Shown here: piece after piece, positions 26,192 to 34,594 of the stretch
How the letters are laid out: each line of letters begins with the position of its first letter
Position numbering within the stretch: position 1 is the first letter of the stretch
Assembly (NCBI RefSeq): GCF_023476645.1
Contig: NZ_JAMCOJ010000006.1
Location: forward strand, 107,129 to 171,128
Reading direction: 5' to 3'
Length of the DNA: 64,000 nucleotides
Origin: Cellulophaga sp. 20_2_10
Lineage (GTDB): Bacteria; Bacteroidota; Bacteroidia; Flavobacteriales; Flavobacteriaceae
The notes under the pieces: generated by a model
Told to the model about the DNA's origin: nothing
Database searches by the model: none
The model's input: the letters and a program-made list of their open reading frames with translations, nothing else
Made by a program: the position numbers and the translations under genes

Positions 26192-27340
26192 ATGAATTTT
26201 AATCCTAAAAACAAAACTATAAACATTTCCTTAATGGTTAGTGCTTTCTTTATTGTAAGCCTTATTCTATGGAACACAAATAGTTTTTTTGAACAATTTA
26301 AAAAGGAAGAACGCCATAAAATGGAAATCTGGGCTACTGCTCAGTCAGAATTTCTTAATTCTTCGCAGACACAGGATTTAGGAGATTTGCACTTAAAGAT
26401 TTTTCAGAATAACACCTCTACACCAATGATTTTGGTGAATAAAAATGGTAGTTTCAACGCTAAAAACATAGAAAACAGCAAAACCAAAGACACCTCTTTT
26501 ATTCAAGAAAAAATAGAAGAATTTAAAACCGAAAACACTCCAGTTTTAATGACTCATAAAGGGGAGTTAATTGCCACTCTTTACTACGGAAACTCAGAAG
26601 TTTTAAATAACTTAAAATATTACCCTTTAGCACTACTGCTTATCATTTGTTTATTTGGAGCCGTAATTTTCTTTTTCTTTAAAACGAATAAAGCTTCTGA
26701 ACAAAGTAAACTTTGGGCGGGTATGGCTAAGGAAACAGCTCACCAGATAGGCACTCCACTAACATCTCTTCTGGGATGGAACGAGCTATTAAAAGACGAA
26801 AATATAAATCCTGAAATATCTGTGGAAATAGAAAAAGACATAGATAGACTCCAAACCATTACAGATCGTTTTTCTAATATTGGGTCTTTACCAAAGCTAG
26901 AAGAAAAAGATATTGTTGCAGAAACAAAAAGTGCTTTTGACTATCTAAAACGAAGAAGCTCTAAGCTTATACAATTTTCTTTTGATAGTAAGATTGATTC
27001 CCTTTCGGTGATGCTAAACAAGCCTTTGTACAATTGGACTATTGAAAACTTGGTAAAAAATGGAATTGATGCTATGCGAGGCAAAGGTCATATCGCCATA
27101 GAAATTGTACAAGCAGGAAACAGTGTCAATATTTTAGTATCTGATACAGGACACGGAATACCAAAAAGAAACTACGCTACTATTTTTAATCCAGGACACA
27201 CTTCTAAGAGGCGTGGCTGGGGCTTAGGACTATCTCTAGTTAAAAGAATTGTAGAAGAATACCATAACGGAAAGGTAAAAGTGTTATCTTCGAGTAAAGA
27301 TGGCACCGTAATGCAGATTTCGCTAAAAACAAAAGTTTAA
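26192..27340 (+). CDS. Sensor histidine kinase
   Basis: 382 residues. Two membrane helices (about 10-28 and 147-166) enclose a ~110-residue sensor loop facing the periplasm. The kinase core follows: H-box AKETAHQIGTPLTSLLGW (His near 188), N-box ENLVKNGIDAM, G1 DTGHGIP, F-box and G2 RGWGLGLSLVKRI. It autophosphorylates and would pass the phosphate to a response regulator, but none is encoded nearby, so it is an orphan here. A zinc-ribbon membrane protein gene begins 3 bases after its stop and may be its partner. Signal unknown. Confidence 0.9.
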   Translation: MNFNPKNKTINISLMVSAFFIVSLILWNTNSFFEQFKKEERHKMEIWATAQSEFLNSSQTQDLGDLHLKIFQNNTSTPMILVNKNGSFNAKNIENSKTKDTSFIQEKIEEFKTENTPVLMTHKGELIATLYYGNSEVLNNLKYYPLALLLIICLFGAVIFFFFKTNKASEQSKLWAGMAKETAHQIGTPLTSLLGWNELLKDENINPEISVEIEKDIDRLQTITDRFSNIGSLPKLEEKDIVAETKSAFDYLKRRSSKLIQFSFDSKIDSLSVMLNKPLYNWTIENLVKNGIDAMRGKGHIAIEIVQAGNSVNILVSDTGHGIPKRNYATIFNPGHTSKRRGWGLGLSLVKRIVEEYHNGKVKVLSSSKDGTVMQISLKTKV

Positions 27341-27343
27341 ACT

Positions 27344-27694
27344 ATGTCTAAGGAGAAATTAGTTGTACTAAAAGAAGCAAACATAAAAAATAACTGTCCT
27401 GAATGTTTTCATAACGAACTTTCGGTTACTTTTTATCAAAAGCAAAAATTTGGCAAGTTTATACACAAAACAACCAATGAGGTTAGCAATGATATCAAAT
27501 GCCAAAGATGCCACTCTACCATATACCCTGTTAATTGGACAGACGATATAGAGCGCTCTTTTAACTACTACCAAAAATTAGCAGTACCAGAAAAAACAAG
27601 TGTAAAATTTACATCTTTGTTCTACATAGTTGTACTTGTACTTATAGCTTTAATAGCTACAGCAGTATACCTATTTACCCAAAAAATTATTTAA
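27344..27694 (+). CDS. Zinc-ribbon protein with C-terminal membrane anchor
   Basis: 116 residues. Two cysteine pairs (CPEC at about 18 and CQRC at about 50) can form a zinc ribbon, and a single hydrophobic helix lies at the C-terminus (FYIVVLVLIALIATAVYLF, residues ~91-110). It follows the histidine kinase with 3 bases between, so the two are cotranscribed, which hints at a role in the same signalling unit. Family not recognised. The 3' end overlaps the convergent HIT gene by 8 bases. Confidence 0.7.
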   Translation: MSKEKLVVLKEANIKNNCPECFHNELSVTFYQKQKFGKFIHKTTNEVSNDIKCQRCHSTIYPVNWTDDIERSFNYYQKLAVPEKTSVKFTSLFYIVVLVLIALIATAVYLFTQKII

Positions 27695-28079
27695 TTTTTG
27701 CGCTAATTGCTGCTGCAATAGACGTAAACTCTTCTGTAGTTAATTCTTCTTTTTTCTTAAAAGAAGCATCTTCCATAGAATTTAATGGTATTAAATGCAC
27801 ATGTACGTGTGGCACTTCTAAGCCTATAACAGAAATACCAACACGGTTGCAAGGAACAACCTCTTCTATAGCCTTACCCACTTTTCTAGAAAAAGCCATT
27901 AAACCCATATAGGTTTCTTCATCTAAATCTAGAATCTTATCTACTTCTTTTTTGGGCACACAAAGCGTATGCCCTTTTGCATTTGGACTAATATCTAAAA
28001 AGGCAAAATAATTAGCATCCTCAGCTACTTTGTAACAAGGAATTTTGCCATTTATTATTTTGGTGAAAATAGATTCCAT
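27687..28079 (-). CDS. HIT family hydrolase
   Basis: 130 residues, the usual length. It begins with IFTKIINGKIPCYKV, has LDISPNAKGHTLCVPKK, and ends in the histidine triad HVHVHLIPL (near residue 98). This is the Hint/HinT branch of nucleotidyl hydrolases that splits AMP from amines or lysyl-adenylate; the natural substrate is uncertain. Its ATG overlaps the greA stop by one base (TAATG), so translation is coupled to greA. The adjacency of greA and a HIT gene is common in Flavobacteriia. Confidence 0.92.
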   Translation of the reverse strand: MESIFTKIINGKIPCYKVAEDANYFAFLDISPNAKGHTLCVPKKEVDKILDLDEETYMGLMAFSRKVGKAIEEVVPCNRVGISVIGLEVPHVHVHLIPLNSMEDASFKKKEELTTEEFTSIAAAISAKIK

Positions 28080-28555
28080 TATGCTCTAGTTATTTCTAGG
28101 ATTGTTAGTTTTATTTTTCCATTAGGAACTGCAATTTCTGCTTCATCACCAACACTCTTACCTAACAAACCTTTACCAATTGGCGAGTTTACAGATATTT
28201 TTCCTGTTTTTAAATCGGCTTCGCTTTCTGCTACTAAAGTATATTTTACTTCCATACCGTTTGCTTGGTTCTTAAGCTTAACAGTAGACAACACCAATGC
28301 CTTAGAAGTATCTAACTGAGATTCATCTATAATTCTAGCATTAGACACAATTTCTTCTAATTTAGAAATTTTAAGCTCTAACAAGCCTTGTGCTTCTTTA
28401 GCTGCATCGTATTCCGCATTCTCAGATAAATCTCCTTTATCCCTAGCTTCTGCAATTGCCTGTGACGACTTTGGTCGTTCTATATCCTTAAGCTGATTTA
28501 GCTCGCCCTTTAACTTTTTTAAACCTTCTACGGTATAATAAGACACGTTACTCAT
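28079..28555 (-). CDS. greA: Transcription elongation factor GreA
   Basis: 158 residues, the usual length. N-terminal coiled coil with the tip DLSENAEYDAAKEAQ (residues ~41-55), which carries the acidic pair that enters the RNA polymerase secondary channel, then the FKBP-like C-terminal domain ending GKIKLTILEI. It rescues backtracked polymerase by stimulating transcript cleavage. The predicted mRNA leader of about 47 bases holds a stem-loop at its very 5' end (28578-28602). Translationally coupled to the HIT gene. Confidence 0.96.
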   Translation of the reverse strand: MSNVSYYTVEGLKKLKGELNQLKDIERPKSSQAIAEARDKGDLSENAEYDAAKEAQGLLELKISKLEEIVSNARIIDESQLDTSKALVLSTVKLKNQANGMEVKYTLVAESEADLKTGKISVNSPIGKGLLGKSVGDEAEIAVPNGKIKLTILEITRA

Positions 28556-28574
28556 AACATTATCATTTTAAAAA

Positions 28575-28604
28575 TGAGAAAATCCTCTTATTTCTAGAGG
28601 ATTT
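28575..28604 (-). promoter_or_regulatory. Stem-loop in the greA leader
   Basis: On the minus strand AAAATCCTCT and AGAGGATTTT form a perfect stem with a loop of about 6-8 bases, followed by a T-rich stretch 20 bases before the greA ATG. It lies between the greA -7 box (28609-28616) and the start codon, so it is at the 5' end of the transcript and could act as attenuator or mRNA stabiliser. Confidence 0.5.
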
Positions 28605-28608
28605 TATA

Positions 28609-28616
28609 CAAATATA
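28609..28616 (-). promoter_or_regulatory. -7 promoter box for greA-HIT
   Basis: TATATTTG on the minus strand, about 53 bases upstream of the greA ATG. Confidence 0.6.
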
Positions 28617-28666
28617 CATAATTTTTGTTCACATTTGTTGTTGTATTAGTACTAAGAAAACATATT

Positions 28667-29110
28667 ATGAAATCACTTTTTTCCCTATTTGCTATTTTAC
28701 TATTATTTTCTTGTGATAGTGGCAGAACCAATAGAAACCCATACTTACAAGACATAGGCTTTAGAGTAGATCTAAACTTAAATTTACCATCTTACAGCGC
28801 TTTAAAGAATGCGGGAAGCGGTGTTTATGTAGGCAGCCAAGGTGTTGGCACTAAAGGTATATTTGTTATAAACACAGGGTTTGATAACTTTATGGCTTTT
28901 GAAGCCAGCTGTCCTAATCACGAGCCAAGCTCTTGTTCTACAATGGTATTAGATGATGACAGACAAAATGTAACTTGCTCTTGTGAAGATTATAAATACA
29001 ATCTTTTTACGGGTCAGTTTTTAAACAGACCAGAAGGCAGCACTAAATACCACGACATGCTTTTTTACAGTTCTTCTATAAATGGAAATGTAGTAACTGT
29101 TAGAAATTAA
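28667..29110 (+). CDS. Degenerate Rieske-like lipoprotein
   Basis: 147 residues from ATG 28667 (MKSLFSLFAILLLFSC); the open frame extends 14 codons upstream but that would bury the signal. Lipid Cys16. The mature part has the order of a Rieske 2Fe-2S domain: FEASCPNHEPSSCS, then TCSCEDYKYNLFTGQFL and PEG. The ligand residues are altered: CxxH replaces CxH and the second histidine (CxxH) is missing, Asp/Tyr standing there. It therefore may keep the fold but probably not a normal cluster. Function unknown. Confidence 0.65.
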   Translation: MKSLFSLFAILLLFSCDSGRTNRNPYLQDIGFRVDLNLNLPSYSALKNAGSGVYVGSQGVGTKGIFVINTGFDNFMAFEASCPNHEPSSCSTMVLDDDRQNVTCSCEDYKYNLFTGQFLNRPEGSTKYHDMLFYSSSINGNVVTVRN

Positions 29111-29147
29111 AAAAAGGGCAAACCTTGCAATAAGGCCCACCCTTTAT
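29109..29147 (-). terminator. Terminator of the TonB-dependent receptor gene
   Basis: Read on the minus strand, an AAAGGG...CCCTTT stem with an inner CCTT/AAGG pairing is followed by seven Ts, about 25 bases after the receptor stop codon. Confidence 0.6.
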
Positions 29148-29169
29148 AAACATGGTTAGTGTTCAATCT

Positions 29170-31395
29170 TTAAAAGTTAAATGTTGCTCCCACTAAAAAG
29201 TTTGTTCCTGCTTGTGGGTAATAACCCTGTACTTCAAAAGTAGTGCCAGGAGTTGACCAAGAGTTTAAATATGTATATCCGTTAGATACGTATTTCTCAT
29301 TAAATACATTATTTACCAATCCAGACAATACAATAGATTTAAAAATCTTATTACATTTTATTTCATAAGCAACATTAAAATCGTTTACAAAATAGCTATC
29401 TAACTTAGATGCTTTTGTGTCTGTGTTACTTAAATATTGTTCGCTTACAAATTTAGATAAAAAAGATAATTTTATATGTTCTTTAGGTGCAAATGTAAAA
29501 ATATTTCCTGCTACAACGCTAGGCGAATATGCAATATCTGTATCACCTAAATCTTGCAAAGCACCATCTCTATCTGTAAAAAAGTCTTTATTTTTATTGC
29601 TACTTAACGCTACGTTTGGTCTAGTTGAAAACTGATCATTAAAAATAATATTTGCATCTACCTCTAATCCAAAACGGTAACTATCCCCTATATTTTCTCT
29701 AAGTGGCGCGCCAACATCGTTTAAACCACCAGTTAAAACTAACTGATCCTTATACCCCATATAATAAACGTTTGTGTTTACCTGTACCGCTGGAGACACA
29801 TAACGCCAACCCAACTCAAAATCGTTTAATTTTTCTGGCTTAGGATTACCACCTTCATAATCATTTCTATTAGGCTCTCTGTTAGCTACCGCATAAGAAA
29901 GGTAAAAATTATTATTCTTGTTAAAATCAAAAGTTACACCCGCTTTTGGGTTAAAAAAATCAAACGTATCATCTACTAAACCAGTATCATCTCCATTAGC
30001 TTTATAGCCAACAGTTCTGTATTGCATATCTCCAAAAAGACTCCATTTAGCATCTAATTTATAATTTAATTTACCGTAGATATTAAAATCTGTTTTAGTA
30101 GAACTATCATCATAATAACGATCCTCATAATTTCTGTTTGCAGCAAATTGTTGCGCCCAAATTACTTCTCCAAAATGATCTCCTTCATACTTATTCCAAC
30201 CACCACCTAATATTAGGTTTACAGCCTTGTTCGTATAGTTTGCAGAAAATGTTGTTCCGTAGAAATTATTATCTAACCATCTTCTACGAATTAAATCTGT
30301 AACATCACCGCCGTTAGCGCCTTCTACAATACCATTATAATCCGCAGGATCTTCATCTTCCTTAAATTGCTCAAAAAAGCCACGTCCTTTTGTAAAATGC
30401 ACCGCTAAATTAGTAGACCAAACAGTAGATATTTGCTCGTTCCATAACAATTGAAAATGATCTTGTTTGTAATCATCATTTTCATTATCGTAAAACTGAG
30501 TTATATCATTTTCATCTTTATACGCACCTACTGGATTATACGTTCTGTTTTCTTTTAATGTATTGCCGTCGATACCATCCCAAGATTGGTATGTTACTTC
30601 ATGACCTCCAAAAAGCAATGCTTTTATTAAGGTGTTATCATCTACATAGGCGGCTTGTAAAAAATAAGAATCTAAGTTAGACGATGCTCTATCTACATAA
30701 CCATCTGAAGCTATCCTAGATAACCTACCTGAAATTTCTATATGATTATTTAATACACCTGTACTAAATTTTATATTATTTTTTAATGTATTAAAACTAC
30801 CAATAGATGTAGAAACCTGCCCGTAAGCATCTGTAGAAACAGCATCAGTTAAAATATTTAAACTTGCCCCAAAAGCACCAGAACCGTTTGTAGATGTACC
30901 AACACCTCTTTGTAATTGTAAACTTTCTGTAGAAGACGCAAAATCTGGCATATTTACCCAAAATGTACCGTGAGACTCAGAGTCATTATAAGGCACACCA
31001 TTTATAGTAACATTTACACGCGTAGCATCTGTTCCACGCACTCTAATACCCGTATAACCAACACCTGCCCCTGCATCTGATGTTGTCACTACCGACGGTA
31101 AAAAATTCATTAAAACGGGAATATCCTGACCTAAGTTACGAGACTTAAATTGCTCTTTAGTTAAGTTAGAAAATGTAACTGGAGATTGCTTGGTAACTCG
31201 TATGCCAGATACTAAGACCTCGTCTAAAACCACCTTTCTACCTTCTAGCGTGTCTATTTCTTTTTCTTGTGCAATACCAGAAAAAGCTAAACAAAAAATA
31301 GCAAGAGAAGTAGTTACGGTTTTTACGTAAAATTTTCTGTTGTTACCGCTACTTTTACGTGTTGTAAGATTAAATTTAAAACAGTTTGTTTTCAT
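29170..31395 (-). CDS. TonB-dependent receptor, probable thiamine transporter
   Basis: 741 residues. A signal peptide ends near GIAQEKE (about 43), a plug domain contains SVVTTSDAGAGVGYTGIRVRGTD and GVPYNDSESHG, and a 22-strand barrel ends in the usual aromatic residue (GATFNF). It imports a ligand through the outer membrane with energy from TonB-ExbBD. The leader holds a TPP riboswitch (31507-31581), which is direct evidence that thiamine or a derivative is the cargo. Neighbours upstream include a YkoF-like thiamine-binding protein and a PnuC/PnuT transporter. There is no carboxypeptidase-like N-terminal extension and no SusD partner, fitting a vitamin rather than a glycan receptor. Confidence 0.9.
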   Translation of the reverse strand: MKTNCFKFNLTTRKSSGNNRKFYVKTVTTSLAIFCLAFSGIAQEKEIDTLEGRKVVLDEVLVSGIRVTKQSPVTFSNLTKEQFKSRNLGQDIPVLMNFLPSVVTTSDAGAGVGYTGIRVRGTDATRVNVTINGVPYNDSESHGTFWVNMPDFASSTESLQLQRGVGTSTNGSGAFGASLNILTDAVSTDAYGQVSTSIGSFNTLKNNIKFSTGVLNNHIEISGRLSRIASDGYVDRASSNLDSYFLQAAYVDDNTLIKALLFGGHEVTYQSWDGIDGNTLKENRTYNPVGAYKDENDITQFYDNENDDYKQDHFQLLWNEQISTVWSTNLAVHFTKGRGFFEQFKEDEDPADYNGIVEGANGGDVTDLIRRRWLDNNFYGTTFSANYTNKAVNLILGGGWNKYEGDHFGEVIWAQQFAANRNYEDRYYDDSSTKTDFNIYGKLNYKLDAKWSLFGDMQYRTVGYKANGDDTGLVDDTFDFFNPKAGVTFDFNKNNNFYLSYAVANREPNRNDYEGGNPKPEKLNDFELGWRYVSPAVQVNTNVYYMGYKDQLVLTGGLNDVGAPLRENIGDSYRFGLEVDANIIFNDQFSTRPNVALSSNKNKDFFTDRDGALQDLGDTDIAYSPSVVAGNIFTFAPKEHIKLSFLSKFVSEQYLSNTDTKASKLDSYFVNDFNVAYEIKCNKIFKSIVLSGLVNNVFNEKYVSNGYTYLNSWSTPGTTFEVQGYYPQAGTNFLVGATFNF

Positions 31396-31506
31396 TCGTA
31401 ATTATATTACAAATAAAAGGGGTCGTTATTTTTGTTAATTTATATAAATTTATGAGTGGCAAACTCTTTTGTCGCAGCCTAAACCTAGTTAGCAAACACT
31501 AACTAA

Positions 31507-31581
31507 TACTTCCCTTGGCAGCATTACCTGCCCAGGTTCGTTGGGTATAATCTCAGCCTAATTTAATAAGCACCCCTTTGA
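31507..31581 (-). promoter_or_regulatory. TPP (THI-box) riboswitch aptamer
   Basis: On the minus strand the conserved TPP core appears in order: AAAGGGGTGC, GGCTGAGA, ACCC, GAACCTG, GGTAATGC and AAGGGAAGT. The spacing fits a thiM-like aptamer without an extra P3a arm. A -7 box lies just upstream, so it is the 5' end of the receptor mRNA. After it comes a hairpin (TTAGTTAG/CTAACTAG) and, 20-28 bases before the receptor ATG, an ACCCCTTT stretch complementary to the aptamer strand AAAGGGGT. Confidence 0.93.
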
Positions 31582-31589
31582 GATGGGCG

Positions 31590-31597
31590 CAAATGTA
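31590..31597 (-). promoter_or_regulatory. -7 promoter box for the thiamine receptor
   Basis: TACATTTG on the minus strand ends 9 bases before the aptamer, placing the transcription start at its 5' edge. Confidence 0.65.
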
Positions 31598-31882
31598 GTG
31601 CTCACTTTCTACTATTCATAAAAAAAAGCTAACTTTATTAACACAGACACCTAAATCTACAGTACAAAATTAGAAGCATTTTTTAATCTCTTTGAACGTA
31701 AAAGACATAAAAATATCTAAATAATTTTATGAAAAAACTAGAACTTACAGTGTCTCTTGTTCATATTAGAAATATGGTAAAAGAACCAAAACCATAGGTA
31801 TTACCTTAAAATAATGAGATTAAAAATAGTTCTAAACTTCCAAATCACATAACTGACACCTAGACAAGAACCCTATACTTTT
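31598..31882. other. Intergenic region between DUF4301 and the receptor promoter
   Basis: About 285 bases of AT-rich DNA. The only open frame with some character is on the plus strand at 31729-31797 (22 codons, starting MKKLELTVSL); its start resembles leader peptides of Bacteroidota RiPP precursors, but it is too short to support. No other RNA or gene was seen. Confidence 0.3.
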
Positions 31883-31909
31883 AAACCAACACGTGTAACT
31901 ATGTTGGTT
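31883..31909 (-). terminator. Weak hairpin at the DUF4301 stop
   Basis: AACCAACA and TGTTGGTT pair on the minus strand around a 10-base loop that includes the stop codon. Only a poor T tract follows, so termination may be partial, which could let the upstream thiamine genes read into the receptor. Confidence 0.4.
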
Positions 31910-33437
31910 GGTGAGCTGACTTTAATAAATCGTTTACAGTTTTAGCAGGGTTAAATGTAATTGTAGGAACCTCTACAAAAATTGTATTCCAAAAAGCCAT
32001 TGCGCCATTCCACAAACCGGGAAGTTCCAAAGCTTTTACCTGTCTACCCTCTTTAGTTTTTTCCGTAATAAAACCTTGTTTATCGTTTACAAAATCTACT
32101 AAATTATATTTATCTCCTTTATAATTTTTAACCCCACAAACTAAATCTACAGGATTAAAATGAGTTGCATTTTGTAAAATTTTGGCTTGATTAAAATTAG
32201 ATGTATCTATCTGCGCAGACTCTACAATTTGAAGCGACACATTCTCTTGGTAATCCCTAATCCAAAAAGGTCCACCTCCAGGATCTCCTAGATTTTTAAC
32301 CATACCACAAACTCTAATTGGTCTGTTTATTTTTTCTTTTAACAAGCTAATCTGTTCTTCTTTTCCCAAATGGATAAATCCATTAACAAACCTAACATTA
32401 AGTTCGTCTTTTAAAAACAATCTAATTTCATTTATCTGCTCATCATCAACCTCATCATTATCTAAAATTGCTGCATAATCAAAAGCTTTCTTTTGTACTT
32501 TTAACAAAAAGCCAGCTAATATTTTTTTACTATCTGCTACGGCCTGTAAATGCTCTTGCACTACAACATTATCAATGTTTTTAATAAAAATAATGTCTGC
32601 ATTTTTATCATTTAAATTTTCAATTAAAGCACCGTGCCCTCCTGGTCTAAATAATAAACTACCATCTTTTAATCTAAATGGCTTGTTTTCTAAATCTACT
32701 GCTATAGTATCTGTTTCTTTTTTCTGAAAAGAATAATCTACAACAAAACTAGTTGCTGTTTCTTTATTGACTTTCTCTGCAACCTGTTTCTCTTTTTCTA
32801 AAAACATTTCTTGGTGTTGCTCAGAAATTGTAAAATGTAGTTTTGCTACATCATTTGTTTTTGCATATAAAGCAGCCTCTCTTAAATGCTCGTAAAAAGG
32901 TGTAACTATTTTGTCATTATATTTATGAAAAGGCAATAACCCTTTTGGGAAAAAGCCATAATTTAATTTATCCTCAGACAGTAATTCTTGCACAAAAACA
33001 TAAACTTCTTCTCCTTTTGAAGAAAATTTCTCTCCTATACGCGTCTTTACATCTTTATAAAAAGGAAAATCTTTTAAACCACGCACAAAGGCTTCTACCC
33101 CTTTATCTTCGCTTTCTTTTATATACGCTTCTAAAGATTGTTTTTTATAATTGTACTCCTCTAAAAAAGCAAACAAAGCCTTAAACATACGAGTGGCCGC
33201 TCCAGAAGCGGGTGTAAATTTTAAAAGATCTTTTTGTAATCGGTATTTTTCAAAATAAGATACAAGTTCTTGCTCTTCTTTATCAGAAAATTTAAGTATA
33301 CCGTCTCCAACAACCGCAGCCTTAGACAAGTTTACAAAAGGGATACCTTCTTTAAAGGTTTCTATTTGTTCTAAAACCTTTTCGTTGGTAACTCCTTTTG
33401 CTATAAATTGCTCTTTATCTTGACTTGTAAAATTCAT
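31899..33437 (-). CDS. DUF4301 protein
   Basis: 512 residues, cytoplasmic with no signal peptide. Segments such as LKFTPASGAATRMFKALFAF, LLFRPGGHGALIENLNDKNADIIFIKNIDNVV and GGPFWIRDYQENVSLQIVESAQID match the Bacteroidota DUF4301 family, which resembles nucleotidyltransferases of the sugar-nucleotide pyrophosphorylase type (SGAATR near the N-terminus replacing GxGTR). Activity unknown. It abuts the NadR-like kinase gene with zero spacing, which places it in the thiamine transport operon. A role in thiamine or nucleotide metabolism is inference. Confidence 0.8.
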   Translation of the reverse strand: MNFTSQDKEQFIAKGVTNEKVLEQIETFKEGIPFVNLSKAAVVGDGILKFSDKEEQELVSYFEKYRLQKDLLKFTPASGAATRMFKALFAFLEEYNYKKQSLEAYIKESEDKGVEAFVRGLKDFPFYKDVKTRIGEKFSSKGEEVYVFVQELLSEDKLNYGFFPKGLLPFHKYNDKIVTPFYEHLREAALYAKTNDVAKLHFTISEQHQEMFLEKEKQVAEKVNKETATSFVVDYSFQKKETDTIAVDLENKPFRLKDGSLLFRPGGHGALIENLNDKNADIIFIKNIDNVVVQEHLQAVADSKKILAGFLLKVQKKAFDYAAILDNDEVDDEQINEIRLFLKDELNVRFVNGFIHLGKEEQISLLKEKINRPIRVCGMVKNLGDPGGGPFWIRDYQENVSLQIVESAQIDTSNFNQAKILQNATHFNPVDLVCGVKNYKGDKYNLVDFVNDKQGFITEKTKEGRQVKALELPGLWNGAMAFWNTIFVEVPTITFNPAKTVNDLLKSAHQPT

Positions 33438-34001
33438 CTATTTTCTTAAAATTTCATCTATTGCAGCAATAGCCATTGACAGCCTTTCTGCCTTACCACC
33501 CTTTAAGGTAATAAAATTCCTATTATACTTTACCAATGTTTGCTCAAAAAATTTAAACATTTCTTCTCGTTCTCCTGGCTTATCTCTTAAATCATCTGCC
33601 TCCCAAGGAACGTCTATATAGGTTAAAAAGTATAAATCGTATGTGTTTTTTAACGCATACTTTTCTAAAACAGGATCACAACTACCTATATAATAGGCCT
33701 CTGAATATACTTTTGTCTCTAACAAATCTGTATCACAAATAAGAACATCCGTTGCCTTTTTAGCTAATGCATTTTCTATTCTCATTTGTCCTTCTGCTAT
33801 TGGCAAAAGATCCTTAGGCTCACAAGTTTTACGCTCATTATTCCATTTATCTTGCAAATATTCCCTAGCATACTCTGGCACCCATACAGAATGGTAATGT
33901 CTTGCTAATTGCTCAGACAGCGTAGTTTTTCCTGTAGATTCTGGTCCAAATAAAACTACCTTAACAATGTCTGTGGACTCTTGCCTATACTTTTTTTCCA
34001 T
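33438..34001 (-). CDS. NadR-like small kinase (AAA ATPase)
   Basis: 187 residues. P-loop GPESTGKTTLSEQLA at residues 19-33, VPEYAREYL and CDTDLLETKVYSEAYYIG follow. These are the features of the ribosylnicotinamide-kinase domain of NadR, standing alone without the adenylyltransferase and regulator domains. NadR phosphorylates nicotinamide riboside after PnuC import, but here the neighbours are a thiamine-binding protein and a TPP-regulated receptor, so thiamine is an alternative substrate. The start overlaps the end of pnuC by 46 bases and the stop abuts DUF4301. The kinase fold is secure, the substrate is not. Confidence 0.8.
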   Translation of the reverse strand: MEKKYRQESTDIVKVVLFGPESTGKTTLSEQLARHYHSVWVPEYAREYLQDKWNNERKTCEPKDLLPIAEGQMRIENALAKKATDVLICDTDLLETKVYSEAYYIGSCDPVLEKYALKNTYDLYFLTYIDVPWEADDLRDKPGEREEMFKFFEQTLVKYNRNFITLKGGKAERLSMAIAAIDEILRK

Positions 34002-34594
34002 GCTATATATCCTAATATTGCTATTCCTGTAAATACAAAATACTGTAAAGCAGTAAATACAAGTCCCTTATACAAATATAAAGGAACGGAAATAATATCT
34101 CCAATAATCCAATATATCCAATTTTCTATCTTTTTTTTAGCCATTAACCACATTCCTACAAAGAAAATAGCTGTAGTTAATGTATCTACATAGGCCGTCC
34201 AACTATTAAACTTATCAAAAATTGCATAGAGCAACACAACAAATAACACCGTAAAAACAAACAATACTATTGACCATTTTTTCTCTTTTGCTGTTGTTCT
34301 AGTTATGGGTATAAAATGTGTAGCATCTACTTTTCTTGTCCATAAATACCAACCATACATACTCATAGAAAAATAGTAAGCATTGATCATCATATCTCCT
34401 AAAAGACCATATACTAAAAGAATATATACAAAAACCGAAGTGCTAATTATACCTGTAGGAAATACAAGTATATTTTCTCTTTTAGAGTAAATAACACTAA
34501 GCAAACCAAACAAAACACCAACAGACTCTAAAATTATTAAATGTATTGGCACGTCATTATATTGCGCAAAAATCCAATCAAAAATGTGGTTCAT
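33956..34594 (-). CDS. PnuC/PnuT-type vitamin transporter
   Basis: 212 residues with about seven membrane helices (for example LIILESVGVLFGLLSVIYS, ILVFPTGIISTSVFVYILL, WYLWTRK, YVDTLTTAIFFVGMWLMA, WIYWIIGDIISVPLYLYKG). WxxWxxGDxxSVPLYxYKG is typical of the PnuC family. PnuC moves nicotinamide riboside by facilitated diffusion; the PnuT branch moves thiamine, trapped inside by phosphorylation. Overlap with the thiamine-binding gene (17 bases) and with the kinase (46 bases) argues for the PnuT role in this operon. Confidence 0.88.
   Translation of the reverse strand: MNHIFDWIFAQYNDVPIHLIILESVGVLFGLLSVIYSKRENILVFPTGIISTSVFVYILLVYGLLGDMMINAYYFSMSMYGWYLWTRKVDATHFIPITRTTAKEKKWSIVLFVFTVLFVVLLYAIFDKFNSWTAYVDTLTTAIFFVGMWLMAKKKIENWIYWIIGDIISVPLYLYKGLVFTALQYFVFTGIAILGYIAWKKSIGKSPQTLLR

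Noticed and set aside
29170..31395. SusC/RagA-type glycan receptor
   Set aside because: No SusD partner and no N-terminal carboxypeptidase-like domain; the TPP riboswitch points to thiamine.
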